Below, in pieces: positions 1 through 9,686 of a stretch of DNA of 64,000 bases. The stretch covers positions 20,517-84,516 of the forward strand of contig CAWCOU010000001.1 of NCBI GenBank assembly GCA_963797335.1, read 5' to 3'. Within the stretch, counting starts at the first letter, position 1. Every line of letters starts with the position of its first letter. The position numbers were made by a program, and so were the translations under genes. Origin of the DNA: CAWCOU01 sp963797335 (GTDB lineage Bacteria; Pseudomonadota; Gammaproteobacteria; JAURND01). The notes below the pieces were generated by a model. The model was not told the DNA's origin. It saw nothing but the letters and a program-made list of their open reading frames with translations, and did not search any database.

Positions 1-16
1 TACTATCACATCAAAA

Positions 17-3000
17 GTGGCTGAGAGTTTTGAAGAGGTATTGTCTTTTGTAGCGAATACAGCAGCTAAAGTCGACGTGCTGATATCAGAAACTTTTCAA
101 AAAGCTCACCGCAGCAGGGGTGAGTCATCGCCCGCCGAAATAAAAAATGTCATTAACATTCAGAAAAAAGAAAAGGAGGCTGTAAAAAATGAGTTAATAG
201 GGTACTTGGTAGATATCTTATATGGGAGATCATTGTTCGGGATCTCTAATCCTTCCCCAGCCAGCATTCGATTACGAACCCTGATGTCGCCTTTTTTAGA
301 AAGACAAGCCGATTTAGAAACAGCCAAAAATATTGAAATACTTATCTCCAAGTTTGTTTTTTTCTTATATCTGAACCGACAGAAAACGCCAAAAGCATTA
401 TCGGCGGTATTAAGTAGAAACAAACCAGGCCAACCAACCCCGGGGTCTTTTCAAGACCAAGTGCTTCAATATATATCAAAACATTCGACTCATATAGCTC
501 TGGCAGAGGTGATGGTTGGTGACTATTTCCCTGTGGACATTATCTGTAAGAACATCGTCATCGAAATCAATGGTTGGGGTCATCATTTTAATCATCCTAT
601 TAAGGGTAATACTAAAGATTTTCTAAAATGCTGCATATTAGAGTTTATAAATGAATATTCTGTGCATTATTTTGATTTTACCAAACGAGCTTATACTCCA
701 AAGGAGATTGGCGATGCAGTCATCAAGGCTCTGAATCAAGCCAAGCTTAAGCAAAAAGGGAAAACAGAAAAACCTAAGCAGGTGCTGCAATTATTTGAAT
801 ATATTGGGCAAAAGCTGAAAGGGAACTCTCAATTATGGGAAGCAAGTATTGCGGATGGTAAAACGGCAATCACTGCCGATGTGAAACAATCTGCGGCGCC
901 CAAAGGTAAAGAAGAGCCCCAGTTTGAGTATAAACCTATTGATATTGAAGAAGTGAAACGTCCGCCTAAAAATAAACCACTCGTCAGCCAAGTCTCTGAT
1001 ATACCCACATCTGGGCAAATTATGGAGGCGGCTATTGCAGGTGATATCGCTAAAATACGACAATTTTTTAATGGTAAGACTCCCATTCATCCCGTATCAG
1101 GGCAGCCTGATCGCGATCGCCATATTTTTACAGTGGCTTTAATGATGGCACTCCAAGCACTTCATGAGTTAAGGCCCGAAAAAAATAATTTAAAAGACGA
1201 TATCGACCCTAAAGTAAATAATCTCCGGGACGTTATTCTATTTTTAATAACAGATACCAATATAAATAAAAATTCATTAATTAACAGTTTTATGACGGAA
1301 GAAGGGCATGAAGTTTCACCCGCTATTCTAGTTAAAAAATGGGGGATTGGGTACGCTGAGCTTCATCGCCATGTGCAAAAAGGTCGTAGCAAAAAGAAAA
1401 GTAAAATAGACTGGGATGCCATCAAGGCGAAAGCCGAACAGCTGGACGATACGATCAGTTTCAAGTATTTATTGTTGTTAAAAGCGATCCATCCCCAAGT
1501 CAAAGAAAGCAAGGATTCACTGCCAGATACTGGGCCGTCGCAGGTATTGGTCACCAGCGGAGCAGTCTTTGCACCAAGAGCAGAGGATAAGGGTAAGCTA
1601 TTTCCTTTTTCCCCCACCACATTGACATCCGCCGAATTGATAGATGAGAGCAAGCATAAGCGGTCTAAATGTGATGAAATCTATTATTTTTCTAAGCAAA
1701 ATAAAAAAGATATAATTTCTACAGTAGTGGAGAATTTTAATTTAATTTCTGCCCACGCAAGCCAAGGGGATGCGTTGGCTCAAGCGCTGCTTGGTTGTGC
1801 ATATATAAATGCAAATGGGAGTAAAGATGGTGTTTTTTCAACCGAAAATCTAATTTTTGCAGACCAAAAAATGGGGCATTATTGGTTAACGATGGCTGCT
1901 AAGCAGGGGAATCGAGACGGGCAAAATTATTTAGGATATTATTTTGCAACAGCAAAGCCACCTAATCTAGCTGAATCTCGCAAATGGTTTGATCTTGCTG
2001 TTGAGCAAGGTCATTTTCAAGCCCAGTTCTTTATAGGAAAATACCATTGTGGAAAAGAGGATTCCGCTGAAGCTGTATATTGGTATACAAAAGCAGCTAA
2101 ACAAGGATTTGGGGATGCTCAATATAAACTAGGACTGATATATTATAGCGGTTCTGCTGAAGTGAATCGAGATTTAGAACTAGCAAAAAAATGGCTGCGG
2201 CAAGCAAAAAATGAGGGGGTACAAGAGGCCACACTTGAGTTAGCCATGATTGAGCATCAAGATCAACTAATACCAAAGATTTCTAAAATAATTAATAAGT
2301 TAAATAAACAAGAAAGAAACAATGCCGCTCCGATGCTATACCTGGAGGCATTAGAGCTTATAAAGAAGGATCGTAAAAAGCACGCTAAAAAGATCGAAAA
2401 AGACTTAAAAAAATCAGCGGATAGGGGATCTGGGTGGGCACAATTTACGTTAGGTTATTTATACTATTCAAGTGATTTCATACCTCAAAATATAAGTAAA
2501 GCTATTCATTATCTGAAGTTAACATGCGGTGAGATGACTAAATTTGCTCAATATGCACTAGGTATCATCTATCAAAAAGATGGACCGCATTATAGCATAG
2601 AAGAAGCTATTCAATATTTAAATAAATCAGCTGAGCAAAATGTAAAAGGGGCATTGATAGAGCTCAGCCGTATCTATCTTAGGGAAGAAAGCTATGACCT
2701 GCGTAAAGCGTATGAACTTATATTGAAAGCCACTGGCCCTGGTAATAAAGACGATATTTCTTCCTGTGGGAAACAGCTCGAGCTAATTGCAGATCTGGAT
2801 TTTTTTAAGGATATCGTACAGGAGCATGGGATTATTTTTGCTGAGGTCATGTTTAGGGTAGGTGAGCCGTGTATAATTCGTGATACACCAGCTTATAATC
2901 TTGAGAAAGCAATTGCTTATTTTAAAAAAGCTGATCAATATGATCACCCTGGGGCGCAAATTTGTTTAGGACAAATTCATGAAAATAAAGGAGAGGTAGA

Positions 3001-4675
3001 CAAAGCGATCGAATACTACCAAAAGGCAGCCAAAACCCAAGTCGCCGGCTTATTTTACTTAGGTTGTATTTATAAAAAAGAAAGCCCTCAATTTGACCCC
3101 TCAAAAGCGGTGCAAATATTGACGAATGCGGCTGAACTAAAACACGCACCGTCGCAGCATACATTGGGCACTTTGTATCAAAAGGGACTAAAAGGAGGTG
3201 TAGAAAAAAGAGGTGTAGAAAAAAGTGATAAGATGGCTGTTTATTATTTCGAATTGGCAACTCAGCAAAAATATCAACCCTCTTGCTTTGAGTTGGCTTA
3301 TATCTATGACAAGAAAGCTAAAGATGTAATAAAAGATATAAAAAATGTAAAAGAAGCCATGAAGTATTATGAATTGGCTATTCGATCAAAAACTCAAAAT
3401 CCAATGCAATTAACCACACTGGAAACAAGAGCAGATTCTAAACAAAAAATGTCTACGCTTCGATCCCAATTGATGAAGGTAGGTGGAATTGCACCTTTAG
3501 AGCCTGAAACTCAAGAATGGAAAATAAAGGCTCATAAAAAATTAGCTCGTCTTTATCGATTACAAGGTCCGTCAGGCTATTTTAACGCGAAGAACAATTA
3601 TAAAATTGCAGCAGAGTGCGGTGATAAAGAGGCACAATTCACCTTGGGAAATCTCTATTCTCAGGGACTTGCTTTGGGGCCGAACGAAAGTAAGGATCTA
3701 TGTTGGGGTTGGTATCAGAAAGCGGCTGATCAAAATTTGCCGGAGGCTAACTTGATGCTTGGGAGTTATTACTATAATAAACGGGAGGATGAAAAAGCAT
3801 TTAGGTTTTTCAAATTAGCAGCAGAAGCAGGTTTGAAAGAAGGAAAATATCAATTGGCATTAATGTACTCGAGTGGGGATGGGGTTAAGCAAGATTTTGT
3901 AAAAGCAAGAGAGTGGTGCAAAGCTGCCATCAAGCAAGGAGATAAAGAGGCTGAATTTTTAATGTCAGAGATTTTAGAAAAGGAAAAACTTCATCAAGAC
4001 TATCCTTCCCAAAAAATGGCTTCTCGGCTGTTTGCGATTGTAACTCCAAAGCGGGAGAATAAGCCATTAACCCCCGAGTTGAAAAAAACTGTTTCTATAC
4101 CCACTGTAGTGGCACCCACCAAGGTTAATGATAAATCATTAACCGTCAATATAGATTCCTTGACTAGTGAAGAATTATTCAATTTCGCGCAAGTATTAGT
4201 GAAATTAAAGAATTATAAAGAAGCATTCGAGTGTTACGAACGCGTTTTGAAAAAATCCCCGGGGAACAAAGCTACGGCACTTTTCCATTATGCGAGTTTG
4301 CAACTCAAAGTAGCTGGCAGCGATACCGTTCGTATTCAACAAGCACTTAAGAATTTCGAAGAAGCCGAAAGTTTAAATCCTAAGAATCTAGCTATAAAGA
4401 AAAAAATTAAATTTTGTCAACAGGAATTAGCTCGTCTTATTCCGGAAATAAAAAAGCATGGCTCTAAACAAGATGCTCAGAAATCAGATGATCGTGTTTC
4501 ATCTGATTCTGTTAGTTTCTCTAACCTAGCAAAAAATCTCAATCAGGGCGATCGCTCCATTTCCGGCCAAATAGACACATTCGGTCTTTTAGGTTCAGGC
4601 TCCTCCGGAAAAAGAAAAGAAAGTTCTTTGTCAGATAAACGCACCGATATGCCCGAAGAAACCCTAAAAGTATAA
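17..4675 (+). CDS. Giant RAP-domain / Sel1-repeat / TPR protein
   Basis: About 1552 residues. A RAP-like domain lies near residues 150-240, with the motif IVIEINGWGHHF followed by a segment resembling the conserved RAP C-terminal half. RAP domains have a restriction-endonuclease-like fold and are mostly known from RNA-binding proteins of eukaryotic organelles. Residues ~575-1320 are many Sel1-type repeats (for example AAKQGFGDAQYKLGLIYYSG) and residues ~1378-1460 look like TPRs. The tail is Ser/Lys-rich. The start shown is a GTG at 17, but the frame is open to the window edge, so the true start may lie upstream. Sel1 proteins act as interaction scaffolds; a secreted effector role is inference. 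Domain calls are firm for Sel1 and moderate for RAP. Confidence 0.85.
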   Translation: MAESFEEVLSFVANTAAKVDVLISETFQKAHRSRGESSPAEIKNVINIQKKEKEAVKNELIGYLVDILYGRSLFGISNPSPASIRLRTLMSPFLERQADLETAKNIEILISKFVFFLYLNRQKTPKALSAVLSRNKPGQPTPGSFQDQVLQYISKHSTHIALAEVMVGDYFPVDIICKNIVIEINGWGHHFNHPIKGNTKDFLKCCILEFINEYSVHYFDFTKRAYTPKEIGDAVIKALNQAKLKQKGKTEKPKQVLQLFEYIGQKLKGNSQLWEASIADGKTAITADVKQSAAPKGKEEPQFEYKPIDIEEVKRPPKNKPLVSQVSDIPTSGQIMEAAIAGDIAKIRQFFNGKTPIHPVSGQPDRDRHIFTVALMMALQALHELRPEKNNLKDDIDPKVNNLRDVILFLITDTNINKNSLINSFMTEEGHEVSPAILVKKWGIGYAELHRHVQKGRSKKKSKIDWDAIKAKAEQLDDTISFKYLLLLKAIHPQVKESKDSLPDTGPSQVLVTSGAVFAPRAEDKGKLFPFSPTTLTSAELIDESKHKRSKCDEIYYFSKQNKKDIISTVVENFNLISAHASQGDALAQALLGCAYINANGSKDGVFSTENLIFADQKMGHYWLTMAAKQGNRDGQNYLGYYFATAKPPNLAESRKWFDLAVEQGHFQAQFFIGKYHCGKEDSAEAVYWYTKAAKQGFGDAQYKLGLIYYSGSAEVNRDLELAKKWLRQAKNEGVQEATLELAMIEHQDQLIPKISKIINKLNKQERNNAAPMLYLEALELIKKDRKKHAKKIEKDLKKSADRGSGWAQFTLGYLYYSSDFIPQNISKAIHYLKLTCGEMTKFAQYALGIIYQKDGPHYSIEEAIQYLNKSAEQNVKGALIELSRIYLREESYDLRKAYELILKATGPGNKDDISSCGKQLELIADLDFFKDIVQEHGIIFAEVMFRVGEPCIIRDTPAYNLEKAIAYFKKADQYDHPGAQICLGQIHENKGEVDKAIEYYQKAAKTQVAGLFYLGCIYKKESPQFDPSKAVQILTNAAELKHAPSQHTLGTLYQKGLKGGVEKRGVEKSDKMAVYYFELATQQKYQPSCFELAYIYDKKAKDVIKDIKNVKEAMKYYELAIRSKTQNPMQLTTLETRADSKQKMSTLRSQLMKVGGIAPLEPETQEWKIKAHKKLARLYRLQGPSGYFNAKNNYKIAAECGDKEAQFTLGNLYSQGLALGPNESKDLCWGWYQKAADQNLPEANLMLGSYYYNKREDEKAFRFFKLAAEAGLKEGKYQLALMYSSGDGVKQDFVKAREWCKAAIKQGDKEAEFLMSEILEKEKLHQDYPSQKMASRLFAIVTPKRENKPLTPELKKTVSIPTVVAPTKVNDKSLTVNIDSLTSEELFNFAQVLVKLKNYKEAFECYERVLKKSPGNKATALFHYASLQLKVAGSDTVRIQQALKNFEEAESLNPKNLAIKKKIKFCQQELARLIPEIKKHGSKQDAQKSDDRVSSDSVSFSNLAKNLNQGDRSISGQIDTFGLLGSGSSGKRKESSLSDKRTDMPEETLKV

Positions 4676-4682
4676 TTCAGCT

Positions 4683-4723
4683 CCCTGGCAGTGCGCGCGG
4701 CCCGCTCATACGCGCTGCCAGGG
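4683..4723. repeat. Imperfect inverted repeat behind the Sel1 gene
   Basis: The arms CCCTGGCAG and CTGCCAGGG flank a GC-rich centre just after the stop codon. It could fold in RNA as a terminator-like hairpin, although no clear U-tract follows. The remaining bases of the 257-bp gap to the next gene are AT-rich with no gene seen. Confidence 0.45.
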
Positions 4724-4932
4724 AAACGACAAAGCATCTTTCATCTTTTCTTCAAGGCCATGAGTAAATTGTGAATAGCATTTTGTAATGCAGTGCGTTA
4801 TAGTTTGTAAAGATTTTAAAAACTAATTAAGGGGAATGAAAAAATTATTTATACCCCAATGCTAGTTACTAACAAAAAATAAAAAAACAAACCGTTTATT
4901 TATAAATATAAAACTTCATAAAGGAATATGCT

Positions 4933-5565
4933 ATGAGTGATGAAAAACAAATAGAACAAACAACAGCACCCGTCTCTGATGAATACAAAGCTTTACCAGA
5001 CCAAACATCAGAAAATAAAGCGACACCCGTCTCTGCGGAAAATCAACCTGACCAGCCCGTTCCTACCTCGCCTCGCTGGGGTTTCTCTCCATGCAAAGCT
5101 CTTGGGAGTGGTATAGTAGGGTTGTTGGGATTAGCTATTGTGTTTGGGGGCAGTAAATTGGCGAATACTTATGTTTATGATGCAGATCAACGAGAAAGAA
5201 TTCAAAAAGCGTGCATTTTTCTTGGTTCATTCTTAGCTTATGGTGGCGCAGCGGGGGTTCTGCGTAATAGTGGGTTTTGTAAAGTAAGAGCTGACAATGC
5301 CAAGGGGCCTGCTTTAGGTGAGGTCAAAGATTCAAAAAAGGGTAATACAGCGGCTTTTTTATCATCTAAAAAAAGTTCACCGAATGGAAACTCGGGTCAA
5401 TCGCCGAGTGTTGCAGACGCTAAAACTACCGGTAAACCTGAACAAGAATTATTGAATGGGGACTCGGGAAATGGGCAGGCAAAATCGTCGAGTTTTGTAA
5501 ATGTTGAAACTACCGTTGAACCTGAAGTGCTACATTCGTCAAGCTCCCTTAATCCCAACGGGTAG
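4933..5565 (+). CDS. Hypothetical two-TM membrane protein with Ser-rich tail
   Basis: 210 residues, not recognised. The N-terminal ~45 residues are polar with a loosely repeated pattern (APVSDE, TPVSAEN). Two hydrophobic segments at ~58-75 and ~92-110 are separated by a short charged loop. The C-terminal ~95 residues are hydrophilic and rich in Ser, Gly and Asn. A Shine-Dalgarno-like AAAGGA sits about 8 bases before the ATG. The hairpin-like membrane core with long polar arms recalls inclusion- or vacuole-membrane proteins of intracellular bacteria, but that is only an analogy. Confidence 0.7.
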   Translation: MSDEKQIEQTTAPVSDEYKALPDQTSENKATPVSAENQPDQPVPTSPRWGFSPCKALGSGIVGLLGLAIVFGGSKLANTYVYDADQRERIQKACIFLGSFLAYGGAAGVLRNSGFCKVRADNAKGPALGEVKDSKKGNTAAFLSSKKSSPNGNSGQSPSVADAKTTGKPEQELLNGDSGNGQAKSSSFVNVETTVEPEVLHSSSSLNPNG

Positions 5566-5756
5566 CACAGAAAAGATAACGGAATGAACGCGCATAACTA
5601 AAATTTACAGCAAAATCAATGCGTTAAATGCTCGCCAGGCTCGTTAAAAAATCATAAAATAAGTGACAAACTCGGGATTTTTAGTTATAGTGGGAGTACT
5701 GTTGTCAAACTGCCTGGCTGTTCGGCACAGAAAATGGAATTCTAGGAAAGATACCC

Positions 5757-5783
5757 GCGATTCTCACTAAAACAGCGAGAATC
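5757..5783. repeat. Small inverted repeat upstream of the glycine-zipper gene
   Basis: GATTCTC and GAGAATC arms surround a short loop about 45 bases before the next ATG. It is a possible leader hairpin or a terminator of upstream transcription. No gene is seen in the rest of the 260-bp gap. Confidence 0.3.
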
Positions 5784-5825
5784 CCCGGAAAATAATGAGC
5801 CTGGTATTTCGTATAAGATCATATC

Positions 5826-6470
5826 ATGAATGCTAAAAAAGTATTAATCATTGTCGGTGGCGTTGTCGCGGTTGCTGCAACCAGCATTGGCGCAACCTTG
5901 GCCATTCAATCCAGCCAATCGCAGCCACCTGCCTCTACAGCTGCAGCGCCTGTTCCACCACCGGCTCCTCCAGCTCCAGCTCCTGAGCCAACCCCTACTG
6001 TTACAGCCACTCCGGTTGCTCAAGTCACTGGGGTGTCTCCACATTACGTCACGGTTTCTAAGCCCGTGCAACATTGCTACCCCGTTCAGCAAGTAGTCAC
6101 CGTGCCAAATAGTCCAAAAGTGCCGGGTGCTGGCGCCGTGTTAGGCGGTGTAGCAGGTGGGTTTGCAGGTTCTGCCATCCATGGCAGCGCTCACACGGCT
6201 GCTATCGTAGCAGGTGCTGCATTGGGCGCGGTCAGTGGTAACGCCGTGCAAAAAAGCATGAATCAACCAACCCAACAAGTGCAAACCAGCACGCAATGCA
6301 CCACTGAGCATGTCAGTAAACAAGTAGTAAAAGGCTATGACGTGACCTATTTATTAAATGGGCAAACCGGGACGATGCGCATGAATACCGCTCCCGCAGT
6401 TGGCAGCAACCTCATCCTGCCACAAACCCAAACCGTACAAGTGCCTGTGCCTGCCGCTCCTACTCAGTAA
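5826..6470 (+). CDS. Glycine-zipper surface protein (17-kDa antigen / SlyB-like)
   Basis: 214 residues. A hydrophobic N-terminal segment (~5-26) fits a signal peptide or anchor; no lipobox Cys is obvious. A Pro/Ala-rich linker at 33-60 would span periplasm or peptidoglycan. Residues ~101-140 form a glycine-zipper 2TM region (GAGAVLGGVAGGFAGSAIHG and a following Gly/Ala repeat), as in outer-membrane proteins of the 17-kDa antigen/SlyB type. The C-terminal part has a tract like that of other zipper proteins (YDVTYLLNGQTGTMRM). Likely an envelope protein; exact role unknown. Confidence 0.75.
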   Translation: MNAKKVLIIVGGVVAVAATSIGATLAIQSSQSQPPASTAAAPVPPPAPPAPAPEPTPTVTATPVAQVTGVSPHYVTVSKPVQHCYPVQQVVTVPNSPKVPGAGAVLGGVAGGFAGSAIHGSAHTAAIVAGAALGAVSGNAVQKSMNQPTQQVQTSTQCTTEHVSKQVVKGYDVTYLLNGQTGTMRMNTAPAVGSNLILPQTQTVQVPVPAAPTQ

Positions 6471-6531
6471 ACCCTGAGATTATGTGCGCACCACTCATAG
6501 TCTTGAGCTTGTAAATCCCCTTCAAAAATAT

Positions 6532-6626
6532 CCTTCTCCCCTTGTGGGAGAAGGTGCCGAAGGCGGATGAGGGGTAAAAATAAAAGACAAAAATCAGGCT
6601 AAAAGCTTTCCAGAAAAAATGACAGA
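6532..6626. repeat. Dispersed palindromic repeat, family B (single arm)
   Basis: Contains the hairpin CCTTCTCCCCTTGTGGGAG followed by a ~70-base tail. The same ~95 bases recur at 59502 with few differences, and shorter copies of the hairpin core lie at 34290 and 40551. Non-coding. Confidence 0.75.
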
Positions 6627-6668
6627 GTATTGAATAAAATTAAGCTGGGTGCTAGATTAATTTTCCGC

Positions 6669-6711
6669 GTTTGCAGCACCCCTGGGATACTTCGTGCGTG
6701 AAGTGATTCTT
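6669..6711. repeat. Dispersed palindromic repeat, family C (half copy)
   Basis: The sequence around CCCCTGGGATACTTCGTGCG matches, with a few changes, the right arm of the palindrome at 50018-50126. With the family-B copy just upstream it fills most of the 317-bp gap before the transporter gene. Confidence 0.6.
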
Positions 6712-6787
6712 GCTTTGTAGCCCGGAGCACGAACATGGACCCTTTCAGAACGCACTATTTTAATGGGTAGCCCTGGAGAAAATATTC

Positions 6788-8107
6788 ATGAGAGTTGGCA
6801 ACGGGATGTATAGAATGCGATCATTAGATACAAAAGCAAAACCTGCCAAAAACTCGCTCCATAAAATCGTTGCCATCGCCAGTATAGGTGGCGGTTTAGA
6901 AATGTACGATTTCGTGATCTACGCTTTTTTTGCCCCCATCATCGGCAAATTATTCTTTCCCTCCGGCAATAGTTTCATACAACTACTCTCTGCGTTTACC
7001 GTATTTGCCATCGGCTACTTTATTCGACCCCTAGGTGCTTTTGTATTTGGACATTATGGCGATACCATCGGCCGCAAAAAAACACTGTTGATGACCATTA
7101 TCCTAATGGCGTTGGCAACTACGTTATTAGCGTGTTTACCGGTATATGCCAGTATCGGCCTCTTAGCGACCCTGTTGCTGGTCTCATTACGATTATTGCA
7201 GGGCTTTGCAGTGGGAGGCGATTTACCCGGTGCTATCACTTTTGTATCCGAACACGTGCCAGCATCCCATCGAGGCTTTTATTGCAGCTGGATATACACC
7301 GGAGTCAACCTTGGTTTAACGTTAGCAGCCATTATCAGCACGCTGATCTCTACTTTGTTGACAACCGGTCAAATCCAAGCCTTTGGTTGGCGAATAGGTT
7401 TTGGCTTCGGATTGGTTTTAGCCATCGTCGGCTATTACCTGCGTTCGACCATAGAAGAAACGCCGCATTTCAAGCAGCTGCTGCACACTAAACAACTATC
7501 CAAATCCCCCCTCAAAGATATTTTCAAATGGCAAAGACCCGCGTTTTTTAAAGCATTAGGCGTGGTCTGTTTAGGCGCCGTCGTCATAGGTCATATGCTA
7601 TTTATGACCACGTACTTACACACCGTGGTTAAATTCGATATGCGGGAAGCGTTGCTGATTAATACCTCGATTATGTTGGTGTGGAGTGCGCTTATGGTGG
7701 TCATGGGTCATTGCGCCGATAAATGGGGTAGAAAAACTATTATTCGTTTTAGTGCCTTAAGCCTGATTTTATTTTCACATGAATTTTATTCGTGCATAGC
7801 CAGTGGTGAGCTAACGCATGTGATCGCCGGCTTATTAGGCTTCGCGGTTTGTATGTCAGGAATTATTGGCGTGATGCCCAGTATATTAAGTGAATTATTC
7901 CCAACGCATCTGCGCAGCAGCGGAATTGGTGCCGCTTATAATGTAGGCTTTGCACTATTTTGCAGCGTCACGCCGCTGGTCATGACTGCCATGACCCATC
8001 GATGGGGTCCTGTTGCTCCAGCCTATTGGTTAATGGCAGCAGCAACTGTTACTTTTTTCTCAACGATGTGGTTTTCTGAAACTGCAAATTGTGAATTTAT
8101 GTGTTAA
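6788..8107 (+). CDS. MFS transporter, metabolite:H+ symporter (MHS) type
   Basis: 439 residues with about 12 hydrophobic segments. The inter-helix 2-3 signature GHYGDTIGRKKTLLM is the MFS motif, and the second-half equivalent GHCADKWGRKTIIR is also present. The N-terminal IGGGLEMYDFVIYAFFAPII is typical of the MHS subfamily (ProP, KgtP, ShiA), which moves osmolytes, dicarboxylates or similar metabolites across the inner membrane with protons. Substrate cannot be read from the sequence. The ATG at 6788 has GGAG about 9 bases upstream; in-frame ATGs a few codons later are alternatives. It stands alone in its direction with no operon partner. Confidence 0.85.
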   Translation: MRVGNGMYRMRSLDTKAKPAKNSLHKIVAIASIGGGLEMYDFVIYAFFAPIIGKLFFPSGNSFIQLLSAFTVFAIGYFIRPLGAFVFGHYGDTIGRKKTLLMTIILMALATTLLACLPVYASIGLLATLLLVSLRLLQGFAVGGDLPGAITFVSEHVPASHRGFYCSWIYTGVNLGLTLAAIISTLISTLLTTGQIQAFGWRIGFGFGLVLAIVGYYLRSTIEETPHFKQLLHTKQLSKSPLKDIFKWQRPAFFKALGVVCLGAVVIGHMLFMTTYLHTVVKFDMREALLINTSIMLVWSALMVVMGHCADKWGRKTIIRFSALSLILFSHEFYSCIASGELTHVIAGLLGFAVCMSGIIGVMPSILSELFPTHLRSSGIGAAYNVGFALFCSVTPLVMTAMTHRWGPVAPAYWLMAAATVTFFSTMWFSETANCEFMC

Positions 8108-8306
8108 GCAGGGGGGCAAGTCTGGTTCATGTCATTACCCACACATTACCGGTAATAATTCAGCCCCCCACCCCCAACTTGTCGTTGCTCCTAGGGGTAG
8201 GTGCCGACAATAAAAAAGTCTATTGATAAATAAATTTTGTTATACTTTCTATTCTTTAGGAAATCCTAATAAAAATATACTCAACAAGCATGAGGACTGC
8301 TAAAAA

Positions 8307-9686
8307 ATGACAATAGAAATCATGATAATAGAAGACATGGTGATTTTAAGATTTCGTGAAATTAAAAGAAGATGTTACTCAGTACCAATAAAACCATATT
8401 ATCAGATGATCAATCAGCTCATAGATGAGTATCAGACTATTTCTGAAGTTCCCGATTCTAAAGCTAAATCTTTATTTGGTTCCATCCCTAGGAATGAGCA
8501 CCCAACACGCATTTCATACCAAAACTGTAAATATCAATTACTGGTTTTAATTATCAATGAAATTCTGGAACTTGCCGACCCATTGTCTTTGTTAGCGCAA
8601 CAGGCAAATCAATATCGAGAAGTCCTTTCTACGCTAATAGACACTTTGGGGGATCGTGATTTTTCAAGATTTAAATTTATCTTCCTTATCGTTATAGGAA
8701 TAGTTGGATTAATTGGAAGTGGAATTTTGGGAGTTTTAACAGCAAAAGAGTCAGATAATCGAATCACAAACTCTATCTTTTCAGGTACTCCAGGATTGTT
8801 TGGTTTAGTTGGCCTTGGCTGTTTTTTTCACTTTAGGAGGCATGCTCTCGAACAGCAAGGACAAGCAGAAACGTTTATTGCTCAATTGCAACAGCTACCT
8901 CTCCATAAAATAGCATCAACTAGGTACAATGTGCGCTTGACTGACTTAGTGCATGATACCAATTTTGATATTCTACGTGTTATTGATTTGCTGCATAAAA
9001 ATGAAAACCTAAGGTGCATGATACAGGCATGCTTGCAATCGGAGGATGAGCTTCCTGAAACTGCCGCATCGAGTTCGTCAGCCAGTTTCTCTGAAGAAAA
9101 AAAATCCGTAATGCCATCCACTTTAGAACCTGGAGTCAATCAGGATTTAGAACTTTATTTCATCAAGACTCAAGGGGAAAATATCTATGGTGGCCCTTAT
9201 TGTGCGTGTTGCATTTCCACTCATATTCAAGCACAAAAAGTTCAAGGCATAACCCCCAATGATCCGCAATCTCGAAATCCAATTGTTTTTGATAGAGGAA
9301 GACCTATTTTTTACCCGTTGAACCATATTCTCAGTCAATGGGAAAAGGTTGTAAAAAAGTATCCTTTATTATTGAAGCCAGTCATTTTTTCCAGCGCTAC
9401 GGAAAGTAAAGACATGAAAGTTACAACAACCCTACCAGAAGAAACAAAAGAAAATAAAGTAACTACAACCATCCCCGTAATGGTCGAAGAAGAAAACTCT
9501 ACGATTCCTATCAGTGCAATTCGCACAAGTGAACACTCTGGATTAACGAGAATACCATCACGTTCTTCCTTATTGCTTCGATTCCTGGACGCAAAGAACG
9601 CATTAAAGAATACACAAACAAACTCAGAAGATGAAAAAAACGAAACCACAGACAATCATTATATACGCTTAGAGTCTCCAGATTGA
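8307..9686 (+). CDS. Hypothetical two-TM protein with Cys-containing C-terminal motif
   Basis: 459 residues, not recognised. The N-terminal ~120 residues are soluble and helical; two membrane segments follow at ~123-144 and ~155-178. The middle is Ser-rich (TAASSSSASFSEE). Around residues 297-330 there is a compact motif: a Cys cluster (YCACCISTH) then DPQSRNPIVF and NHILSQWEKV, which vaguely recalls U-box/RING-like ubiquitin ligase folds, too weakly to assign. The tail is polar. The gene is AT-rich compared with its housekeeping neighbours. A host-directed role is possible but only inferred from this layout. Confidence 0.65.
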   Translation: MTIEIMIIEDMVILRFREIKRRCYSVPIKPYYQMINQLIDEYQTISEVPDSKAKSLFGSIPRNEHPTRISYQNCKYQLLVLIINEILELADPLSLLAQQANQYREVLSTLIDTLGDRDFSRFKFIFLIVIGIVGLIGSGILGVLTAKESDNRITNSIFSGTPGLFGLVGLGCFFHFRRHALEQQGQAETFIAQLQQLPLHKIASTRYNVRLTDLVHDTNFDILRVIDLLHKNENLRCMIQACLQSEDELPETAASSSSASFSEEKKSVMPSTLEPGVNQDLELYFIKTQGENIYGGPYCACCISTHIQAQKVQGITPNDPQSRNPIVFDRGRPIFYPLNHILSQWEKVVKKYPLLLKPVIFSSATESKDMKVTTTLPEETKENKVTTTIPVMVEEENSTIPISAIRTSEHSGLTRIPSRSSLLLRFLDAKNALKNTQTNSEDEKNETTDNHYIRLESPD

